Assembly: GCA_025455775.1 (NCBI GenBank)
Contig: JALOLT010000003.1
Coordinates: 1 to 47,911, forward strand
Direction: 5' to 3'
Length of the DNA stretch: 47,911 nucleotides
Source: Fimbriimonadaceae bacterium
GTDB lineage: Bacteria; Armatimonadota; Fimbriimonadia; Fimbriimonadales; Fimbriimonadaceae
Both the position numbers and the translations under genes were made by a program. The notes under the pieces were generated by a model, which saw only the letters and a program-made list of their open reading frames with translations, searched no databases and was not told where the DNA came from. Shown here piece by piece: positions 42,219-47,911 of the stretch. Within the stretch, counting starts at the first letter, position 1, and each line of letters opens with the position of its first letter.

Positions 42219-43073
42219 ATGACGAAACGTGCGTTTACTCTGATTGAACTCTTGGTGGTCATTGCGATCATCGCGATTCTCGCTGCCATCCTTTTCCCTG
42301 TCTTCGCTCAAGCCAAGGCGAGTGCAAAGAACACCCAGGATCTGAGCAACATGAAACAGATCGGTACTGTGGCCCAAATCTACAGCGCCGACTACGATGA
42401 TGTCTTTGTGCCAACCGGTGCGAGTGACCCCTGGAACAGCGGGAACCAGACTCCTTTCACAACTCCGGTTCCGCCAGCCGGCAACCAGTGGAATGGATGG
42501 GGATTGAAGCTGTCCACCTACGCAAAGAACAAGGACATTTTCCGCAGCCCGATGCTGGATCGCCGTGGAGCCTTTAGTGGCGGCTGCGCCTCTTCAGCAG
42601 GAATGGAGATGACCAACACTTATTCCTACAACTATCTGCTGAGTGGAGATAACAGCTACGGCTCTTACGGCCCTCTTTCCCCCCTCAGCCGAACATCGGT
42701 CAGTTCTCCGTCGCAAACAGTTGAATTCTTGCTCTCCAACTCCCTGCCCCCCTACGGCAGAACCTGGGGCTGCATCTATACCACGCTTGAGGCGAGCGAC
42801 TTCATCAACAAGATTCGATTCCGCGCGATCCATCGCGACGGAGGCAACCTTGGCTTCACCGACAGCAGCGCGAAGTTCTTCACGGCTGGCCCGGCTGATG
42901 CAGCCAACAACGGCCCCAGCGGTCGACCTGGCTCAGGAACTGGCCCGCGCTGCACGATCTATACCTGGAGAAGCCGTGGCATCTGGATGGTTCCAACCAT
43001 GCCAGAGACCAACGTGTTTGACGGTAGCACCTGGACCAACAGTGGCGCGAGTGCTGACTGCCCTCGCGAGTAG
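42219..43073 (+). CDS. Prepilin-type N-terminal methylation domain protein (pseudopilin-like)
   Basis: This 284-aa protein begins with a class III (type IV prepilin) signal: MTKRAFTLIELLVVIAIIAI. The cleavage point is before Phe6 and Glu at position +5 of the mature protein is present, followed by LAAILFPVFAQAKASAKNTQ. It resembles the large expanded DUF1559-like family of Armatimonadota and Planctomycetes, with a short soluble beta-rich head (residues about 45-284) ending in WTNSGASADCPRE and containing YSADYDDVFVP and FRAIHRDGGNLGFTDSSAKF. Likely an extracellular pseudopilin processed by a PilD-type peptidase. The start is set by the prepilin motif; its Shine-Dalgarno is partly in a hairpin. 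Confidence 0.93.
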   Translation: MTKRAFTLIELLVVIAIIAILAAILFPVFAQAKASAKNTQDLSNMKQIGTVAQIYSADYDDVFVPTGASDPWNSGNQTPFTTPVPPAGNQWNGWGLKLSTYAKNKDIFRSPMLDRRGAFSGGCASSAGMEMTNTYSYNYLLSGDNSYGSYGPLSPLSRTSVSSPSQTVEFLLSNSLPPYGRTWGCIYTTLEASDFINKIRFRAIHRDGGNLGFTDSSAKFFTAGPADAANNGPSGRPGSGTGPRCTIYTWRSRGIWMVPTMPETNVFDGSTWTNSGASADCPRE

Positions 43074-43507
43074 TGTGCCGAGCTCACTGAGCGTTACCGC
43101 TTGATTGGAATGAGGGTCTGGCTTGATCGTGGTCAGATCCTCCTCTGTCTTTTGCCCCCCAGTAAAAATGGGGGGGAACCGGAACTAATCTGACAGCCTG
43201 CCTGGCCCACGAATCCCTGGCAGCTTTCAGATCAGATCTCCAGAGGGTAAAGCAAACCAGGGCCGCCTGGGGCAGACCGGACGAGTGCTTGGAGCGGAAC
43301 TGCTCAAGCCGGGAACCGGTCGGGTGTGGCCGTGGGCCAGGCGGCGCGGGGAATTTTGCCTCAAGTGCACAGAGCTCGACCCTTGGTAAAAACACTGGGG
43401 GGAGGGGATTTTGAGACGCAATGCCATAGCCTCATTTCCCTCCATGGAAACAAATCTAGCTCACCTCTTCGAGAGACCAAGCTAGAATTGAGGGGGAACG
43501 GAAAATC
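43074..43507. other. Structured 434-bp intergenic region, candidate leader RNA
   Basis: No gene is supported. Nested inverted repeats lie at GCCGCCTGG/CCAGGCGGC (43262-43270, 43337-43345), GACCGG/CCGGTC (43275-43280, 43316-43321) and CTTGgAGC/GCTCAAG (43288-43295, 43302-43308). A CCCCCCA/TGGGGGG hairpin (43155-43175) lacks a T tract. The fold resembles a multi-level stem, but I cannot assign it to a known riboswitch: it lacks the full conserved boxes of the cobalamin, ZTP or c-di-GMP classes. TAGAAT at 43483-43488 may be the promoter of the next gene. Confidence 0.4.
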
Positions 43508-44773
43508 ATGGACTTTAGCCGAAGAGATTTTTTAGGAGCGATGGCCCTGGCAACTCTTCGGATCGGGGCCAGTGGCGAGACAAAATTCGCATCGATTCAG
43601 CCGCCTGCCAACCCAATCGCAGCCGCCGAGGACGAAGACTACTGGGCCATGGTAAGGGAGAGCTTTGAATTCTCCCCTGATTTGGTGATGTTCAACCACG
43701 CCGGGCTCTCCCCCACCCCTAAAGCCGTCCGCCTGCGTGAAGTCGAGTTAGCGGCCAGGGCCAACACTGGGCCAAGTTACGTTGTTTGGCGAACCCAAAG
43801 GGCAGCCTTAAAGGAGATTCGCCAAAAGGTAGCAGACCTCCTCGACACTCCCGCTGAGCAGACCGCCCTGATGATGAACGCGACCCACGGCCTGCAAACA
43901 ATCATCAGTGGCCTGAAAATGCAGCCAGGCGACGAGATCCTCACGACGAGTCAGGATTATCCTCGCACCTTCTCGGCGATGGAGCAACGAGAGAGAAGGG
44001 AAGGGATCCGAAGCAGGATCATCCCAATCTCAGCTTTCGCAGAACCGGATGAAATCATCACCAAAATCGTGGCAGCCCTGACGGAAAGGACGAAGCTCGT
44101 TGTCGTTTGCCGCATCACCTATATCTCAGGGTTGATCTTCCCGATCCAACGGTTGCAAGCTGAGCTTTCACGTCGCAAAATCCCCCTCTTTGTGGATGGT
44201 GCCCATAGCCTCGGAGTCGAGGACGACCGCCTCTCCACGCTAGGAGTTCCTCTTTATTGCTCGTGCTTTCATAAGTGGCTAAATGGACCTCTCGGAACTG
44301 GAGTCCTCACGGTTCGCCCGAACCTTATTCCAGAGATTTGGCCCCTCCAGCCAGCTGATCAGAGCCTTGATCCATTCATCGAAAAGTTTGAGAATGTCGG
44401 AAGTGAGCCCCATGCGAGGCTCCTGTCTCTTGCCACTGCCATCGACTTCCATCACCATATTGGTTGGGAGGCCAAAGCATCTCGCTTGGAGTACCTTCGA
44501 AGAAGATGGGTTGCCGAGGCACAAGAAATTCCTGGGGTTACTGTCCTGGGAGGAGCGGATCAGAAGACCACCCGCCTTGTTGGTCTGATCCAGGTGAAAG
44601 GGAAGAGTCACCTCGAAGTCATTCGCTCATTTTGGGAAAAGGCCAGAATTCACACAACATCCATGCAGCCTCCGGAGTTCACAGCGACGAGAATAAGTCC
44701 GAACATCTTCACGTCTCCGGCTGAGATTGACCTTCTCATTCGAACCCTGCGATCCATCGCCCAGGAAGCTTGA
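43508..44773 (+). CDS. Tat-exported class V aminotransferase-fold PLP enzyme (isopenicillin N epimerase/cysteine desulfurase-like)
   Basis: This 421-aa protein starts MDFSRRDFLGAMALATL, a twin-arginine signal (SRRDFLG). The PLP fold follows: FNHAGLSPTPKAVRLREVEL, LMMNATHGLQTIISGLKM, VVVCRITYISGLIFPIQRLQ, LFVDGAHSLGVEDD (PLP-binding Asp) and YCSCFHKWLNGPLGTGVLTV, which contains the Schiff-base Lys. The order and WPLQPADQSLD insert suit the isopenicillin N epimerase-like branch of aminotransferase class V rather than NifS/SufS, which have a Cys in the active loop. A periplasmic PLP enzyme of this type would be folded before export. GAGGGGG lies upstream. Substrate unknown. It is followed by a 55-bp gap and the FG-GAP gene. 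Confidence 0.9.
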   Translation: MDFSRRDFLGAMALATLRIGASGETKFASIQPPANPIAAAEDEDYWAMVRESFEFSPDLVMFNHAGLSPTPKAVRLREVELAARANTGPSYVVWRTQRAALKEIRQKVADLLDTPAEQTALMMNATHGLQTIISGLKMQPGDEILTTSQDYPRTFSAMEQRERREGIRSRIIPISAFAEPDEIITKIVAALTERTKLVVVCRITYISGLIFPIQRLQAELSRRKIPLFVDGAHSLGVEDDRLSTLGVPLYCSCFHKWLNGPLGTGVLTVRPNLIPEIWPLQPADQSLDPFIEKFENVGSEPHARLLSLATAIDFHHHIGWEAKASRLEYLRRRWVAEAQEIPGVTVLGGADQKTTRLVGLIQVKGKSHLEVIRSFWEKARIHTTSMQPPEFTATRISPNIFTSPAEIDLLIRTLRSIAQEA

Positions 44774-44828
44774 CACCCACTTGACCAAGCTTCAGAGAAC
44801 GGGTAGGTTAGGAGGATAGGAATTCTGC

Positions 44829-46199
44829 ATGGAAATCATCGACAAGACACACCTTCTGAAGTCGAACCCCCTCGACTTAAGCTATGGGGTGACGATACAG
44901 GACTTCGATGGTGATGGGAAATCCGAGATTTTTGTTGCGACCCAGGCAGGCCCGAACCACCTCTACAAGCTGGTTGACGGAGGTTTTACTGATTGCACCC
45001 CCCAAGTTCTGAGAGACTCCGACTCATCTGGGATCGGTGTGGCAGCGGCTGATCTGACCGGGAATGGTCTTCCCGATATCTACATCCTGAATACAGGCAC
45101 CTTCATGGGGCCTCTCACAGAGCCGGATCGTTTGTTTTTGAACGAAGGAAACCTTGTCTTCCGCGAGATGATGGAGGACCATCCGGATCGCAACCTGGGA
45201 GCGGGACGCAGCATTTGCTGGACTGATCCCCTGGGGACGATGAGATATGGTCTGTACCTCTGCAACTACGGGGCTCCCAATCTCCTGTTTGTGAATGGAG
45301 GCGGGCCAGGTGCGTTCCGGAATATGGCAGCAAAAGGCGCAGGACTCGGGATGGTGATGGGGGGCAGGAGCGTCATTAGCCAAGACTTTTTTGGCAAAAA
45401 CTCGGTTGACATCTTTGTCTTGAACGAAGGGGGGCCAAATCTGTTTTTCCGGGGAATGGGGGGGGGACAGTTCGAAGAAGTGGCGGAAGTGCTGGGGCTT
45501 GACGATCCTCTTTGCCTCGGAAGTGGCCTCCAGGCGGCAGACTTGGACCGTGATGGCGAGGTTGAGTTTCTTTGGGCCAACTGGGAGGGCCCCAACCGCC
45601 TGATGAAGAGGGATGCGGCGGGACGCTATGTTAACGTTGCACCAGAAAGTTGGGAACGACCGAGCAAAGCGCGAACGGTCATTGTCGCAGATCTCGACAA
45701 TGACGGATGGGAAGAGGTGTTCTTGAACAACATGGAAGAACCAAACCGCCTGTTTCGGAACGTGGAGGGTCAACTCGTAGAGGTTGATCCTGGCCCTTTG
45801 CTCCTGCCAGATGGGGCAGGGACTGCGGCAAGTGTCGGGGATTTGGATGGCGATGGGATGCTGGAGATCTATGTCGCCCACGGGGAATCGATGCCCCAAA
45901 GGAACAGACTTTTTTCGTGCAACCCCCAGGGACATCACTTCGTGAGGGTTCAACCTCTGACGCCAAGCGGTGCCCCCGCGGTTGCCAGTCGAGTTGAGCT
46001 CTTGTCCGAGAGACCTCAACTCCGATTTATTGATGGAGGAAGCGGATACCTGTGTCAGATGGAGCCTGTGGCTCACTTCGGGCTTGGTCTCGAGCGAACG
46101 GTTCCTCCTGTGAGGATTACCTGGTCTGATGGAACCTGCCGCGTTCTCGATGGCCTCGCACTCGATGATTTGACCCAGGTGACCTACCCAAGTGGCTAA
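44829..46199 (+). CDS. FG-GAP/VCBS repeat protein with ASPIC/UnbV C-terminal domain
   Basis: This 456-aa protein has repeated Ca-binding FG-GAP/VCBS blades such as IQDFDGDGKSEIFVAT, AADLTGNGLPDIYILN, AADLDRDGEVEFLWANWEG, VADLDNDGWEEVFLNN and VGDLDGDGMLEIYVAH. Each contains the D-x-D-x-D-x-x-x-D/E Ca loop, forming an integrin-type propeller. The C-terminal 80 residues end with VRITWSDGTCRVLDG, as in the ASPIC/UnbV (CRTAC1-like) domain. No signal peptide is visible at the chosen ATG (MEIIDKTHLLKSNPL), which is unusual for such proteins; AGGAGG lies 14 nt upstream. The next gene begins with a GTG overlapping its last codons. Confidence 0.9.
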   Translation: MEIIDKTHLLKSNPLDLSYGVTIQDFDGDGKSEIFVATQAGPNHLYKLVDGGFTDCTPQVLRDSDSSGIGVAAADLTGNGLPDIYILNTGTFMGPLTEPDRLFLNEGNLVFREMMEDHPDRNLGAGRSICWTDPLGTMRYGLYLCNYGAPNLLFVNGGGPGAFRNMAAKGAGLGMVMGGRSVISQDFFGKNSVDIFVLNEGGPNLFFRGMGGGQFEEVAEVLGLDDPLCLGSGLQAADLDRDGEVEFLWANWEGPNRLMKRDAAGRYVNVAPESWERPSKARTVIVADLDNDGWEEVFLNNMEEPNRLFRNVEGQLVEVDPGPLLLPDGAGTAASVGDLDGDGMLEIYVAHGESMPQRNRLFSCNPQGHHFVRVQPLTPSGAPAVASRVELLSERPQLRFIDGGSGYLCQMEPVAHFGLGLERTVPPVRITWSDGTCRVLDGLALDDLTQVTYPSG

Positions 46200-46752
46200 G
46201 GTCATTGGAATCGATGTTGGGGGGATTAAGAAGGGCTACCATGCTGCCCTAGGTGACTCGGATTCAAGAAGAATCCTGGGGCTTCGTCACTTTGCTCGTC
46301 CATCTGATTTGGCTGCATGGGTCGCGGAGCAAAAGCCCTCTGTCGTGGCGATTGATGGCCCTCGCTGCGCCTTGATCGAAGGTCCAGACACGAGGGCAGC
46401 AGAGCGAGAGCTCGTAAGGGATGGCTTCCGAGTGCAATTCACTCGGATCAGGGGCAGACATGAGCCGCCGGAATGGATGATGCAGTCGGTTGAGATCTGG
46501 CGCCTGATTGAAAAACTCGTCCCAGAGGCAAGGGTGATTGAGGTCTTTCCAACTGCCGCTGCAAGAAACCTCTTACCGAGCACTGACTGGGCGATGCCTT
46601 TGCAGCTTCTCGCGGGAGATACAGGGTGGCGCAAGGGTTACAAAGATCTGTGCGACGCAGCCATTGCGGCACTCGTGGCGGCAGGCTTTCTGGAAGGCAC
46701 GATAGGATGCTGGGGTGAGGACGACGAAGTCAACCCCATTTACGGGAAGTGA
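46192..46752 (+). CDS. DUF429 family protein (RNase H-like fold)
   Basis: This 186-aa protein has the DUF429 pattern: VIGIDVGGIKKGYHAALGDS at the start, with the first acidic residue, then SVVAIDGPRCALIEGPDTRA, ERELVRDGFRVQFTR, VIEVFPTAAARNLLPS and KGYKDLCDAAIAALVAAGFL. The Asp/Glu placement is that of a predicted RNase H-like nuclease or metal-binding fold; no member has a settled role that I can name. The GTG start overlaps the stop of the FG-GAP gene by 8 nt, so the two are coupled. It ends 3 nt before the convergent MerT-HMA gene. Confidence 0.85.
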   Translation: MAKVIGIDVGGIKKGYHAALGDSDSRRILGLRHFARPSDLAAWVAEQKPSVVAIDGPRCALIEGPDTRAAERELVRDGFRVQFTRIRGRHEPPEWMMQSVEIWRLIEKLVPEARVIEVFPTAAARNLLPSTDWAMPLQLLAGDTGWRKGYKDLCDAAIAALVAAGFLEGTIGCWGEDDEVNPIYGK

Positions 46753-46755
46753 TCG

Positions 46756-47418
46756 TCAGTTCGCCGGGACAAAAGCAACGGCAGTAACCTTGGCAGCGGT
46801 TGTCGCTGTTTGGGCTGCTTCTCTCGTCTTTTCTGGATCAGTACTTGAAACGACCATCGTGGCCTTGGCTGAGGCGATATCAACCTCGACGTCACTGACC
46901 CCCTTGAGCTGGCTGAGGTCTCTTTTGATCTTTCTGGCACAGCTTGCACAGTCGATCTCTTTGTAGCTCACTTGGAGAATCCTGGCGTTTGCTGGCCTGG
47001 ACTGGGGAGTTTCTGTCAAGCCACTCGGGAGAGCGGTTGGGGCGGAGACGTTGGGCACGTTCTCGTTTTTGGCCATAACGCTTGCCTCGGCCTGAGAATG
47101 TTGGTGGGGCCAGAAGGTCACAGCCAGAACCAAGGCAGCAATCGCCCAGGTCACCCCAATCCTTGTTCGCCTTTCCGCTATGTGGTTATGGGTGCAGTCT
47201 GTCGCGCACTTTGGCTGGCGATAGGCGAACCTAAAGGCAAAGCCGAGCTGAACAAAGGATAAGCCGAGCAACCAGGGTCGCCAAGGTTCGAGAGCCTCGT
47301 GAAACGAGCCAGCTGCTGCAACTCCGCCAAAGGCCAAAAAGAGCGATGGTCCGCAACAAGGGATGTGAGCTACGAGCGCAGTCACAGCAGTTCCGATCAC
47401 AGCCATCCACTTCTTCAT
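46756..47418 (-). CDS. MerT-like membrane protein fused to a heavy-metal-associated (HMA) domain
   Basis: This 220-aa protein fuses two modules. Residues 1-105 are MerT-like: TM helix with the Cys pair HIPCCGPSLFLAFGG, a second helix region (WLLGLSFVQLGFAFRFAYRQ), a Cys-containing loop PKCATDCTHNH and a third helix (WAIAALVLAVTFWP). After a linker (about 107-145), residues 150-215 form an HMA domain with the metal motif IDCASCARKIKRDLSQL (CxxC). MerT and MerP normally are separate inner-membrane and periplasmic mercury carriers; here the binding domain is tethered. No MerA or ArsR/MerR gene is visible. Upstream, TTATT...AATAA (about 47424-47440) could be an operator. Confidence 0.85.
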   Translation of the reverse strand: MKKWMAVIGTAVTALVAHIPCCGPSLFLAFGGVAAAGSFHEALEPWRPWLLGLSFVQLGFAFRFAYRQPKCATDCTHNHIAERRTRIGVTWAIAALVLAVTFWPHQHSQAEASVMAKNENVPNVSAPTALPSGLTETPQSRPANARILQVSYKEIDCASCARKIKRDLSQLKGVSDVEVDIASAKATMVVSSTDPEKTREAAQTATTAAKVTAVAFVPAN

Positions 47419-47516
47419 AATTGTTATTTTGTTGCAATAAGACTCAGGTCTGTAGGGCTTTCAGAGCAGGTTTGCCCATTGAGCCTAGCAGATCGGAGAA
47501 AGACAAGCACCCTCGG

Positions 47517-47621
47517 ATGACTATTCTGATCCCTGAGCCGTACAATGCACCAGGCATGACCACATGGCAGAGCTCGGGTGACCCCAATTTTGATCAGCCT
47601 TGGAGGCCTCAGTTCCGATGA
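47517..47621 (+). CDS. Possible 34-aa leader peptide upstream of tilS
   Basis: A 34-codon frame opens MTILIPEPYNAPGMTTWQSS and ends ...QPWRPQFR; its stop (TGA) overlaps the tilS ATG as ATGA. That overlap suggests translational coupling, but no Shine-Dalgarno is evident and composition is not decisive. It could be a coupling leader or chance. No family is recognised. Confidence 0.3.
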   Translation: MTILIPEPYNAPGMTTWQSSGDPNFDQPWRPQFR

Positions 47622-47911
47622 AACCGGAGAGTCAGATGGGTGAGAGGCTTCGAAGCCACCTTTCTGATTCAAATCTCTTCGGCTCTGCTCGGCGAGTTCT
47701 GGTGGGATACTCGGGAGGGGCTGACTCGACTTGCCTGATGGTCTTGCTCCAAGAGCTTGGCTTCGAGGTCGTGGGAGCCCATCTGAATCATGGCTTGCGA
47801 CCAGAGGGAGAGCAGGAACGAGATCTTTGCGCCTCAGCCTGTGAAAAATGGGGTGTGTCTTGCCTGGTGGCAGATGCAAAAGTTGGGGATATCGCCAAGG
47901 ATCTCAAGCTG
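47618..47911 (+). CDS. tilS: tRNA(Ile)-lysidine synthase (C-terminus beyond window)
   Basis: TilS converts the wobble C of tRNA-Ile(CAU) to lysidine using ATP. The first 98 residues are visible: the PP-loop ATPase motif GYSGGADSTCLM (SGGADS at 32-37), the GFEVVGAHLNHGLRPEGEQE segment (residues following the first strand, with HxNHGLR typical of TilS) and ASACEKWGVSCLVAD. The ATG at 47618 has GGAGG about 11 nt upstream. The gene runs off the right edge. It overlaps the short frame at 47517-47621. Confidence 0.95.
   Translation, partial: MKPESQMGERLRSHLSDSNLFGSARRVLVGYSGGADSTCLMVLLQELGFEVVGAHLNHGLRPEGEQERDLCASACEKWGVSCLVADAKVGDIAKDLKL

Noticed and set aside
43262-43345. Cobalamin or ZTP riboswitch
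   Set aside because: Only short fragments match (AAGCCGGGAACCGGTC; GCCGCCTGGGGCA); the other conserved boxes are missing, so no class was assigned.
45024-46205. 393-codon minus-strand frame opposite the FG-GAP gene
   Set aside because: Long but antisense to a protein with regular Ca-binding repeats; the translation lacks any domain.

Overview
The window looks like a stretch of chromosome from an Armatimonadota-type bacterium, most likely the Fimbriimonadia lineage. This is inferred, not proven. The supporting signs are moderate GC, a prepilin-type protein with the FPVFAQAKASAK stretch after its N-terminal helix, a PEP-CTERM protein beside a SARP/BTAD regulator, a fused SecDF, and dense small operons with 1-4 nt overlaps. 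Most of the window is ordinary core genome: secDF, metH (N-terminal half), queD-hpt-rho, sucC, a tRNA-Ala and tilS.

Layout. 1-6300: the end of a BTAD regulator, a divergent PEP-CTERM protein, an NTF2-like protein, a degenerate NodB-fold lipoprotein and a large BNR/sortilin-like propeller protein. 6550-10950 (minus): sugar isomerase, LolA-like protein and SecDF. 11084-15075: MetH lacking its B12 half, rhodanese, cupin phosphoglucose isomerase and a small membrane protein. 15206-21009: a FAS1-like protein, the queD-hpt-rho operon and a DUF1844/unknown/double-GNAT operon. 21088-27180: a secreted TPR-CHAT protein, sucC, a peptidase S66 remnant and a GH4 glycosidase. 27335-29067: VOC protein and alpha/beta hydrolase. 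29056-35618: a carotenoid cluster (cruF-like, two CrtI-type oxidoreductases, acyltransferase, crtB and a divergent GT2) that should make a hydroxylated, glycosylated and perhaps acylated carotenoid.

The accessory island runs from tRNA-Ala(GGC) at 35714 to about 41390. It carries copies of the tRNA 3' end next to a 65-bp direct repeat, the C-terminal remnant of a Toprim/primase-like plasmid protein, a small basic protein with a sequestered ribosome binding site, a 1278-aa Rhs/YD-repeat protein and an overlapping small membrane-anchored protein. The Rhs C-terminal tip has a His...Asn-Cys arrangement resembling a permuted papain/NlpC-P60 fold; with the next gene it forms a candidate toxin-immunity pair. 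The island ends in an IS3-type transposase remnant fused to a decapitated GH10 xylanase gene.

After the island come a prepilin-like protein, a 434-bp intergenic stretch rich in nested inverted repeats, a Tat-exported PLP enzyme, an FG-GAP protein, a DUF429 protein, a MerT-HMA fusion and the start of tilS. Another notable signal is a 49-bp core flanked by 13-bp inverted repeats at 13.7 kb and 36.0 kb: the cores lie in opposite orientation while the downstream flank stays collinear, as expected of an inverted segment.
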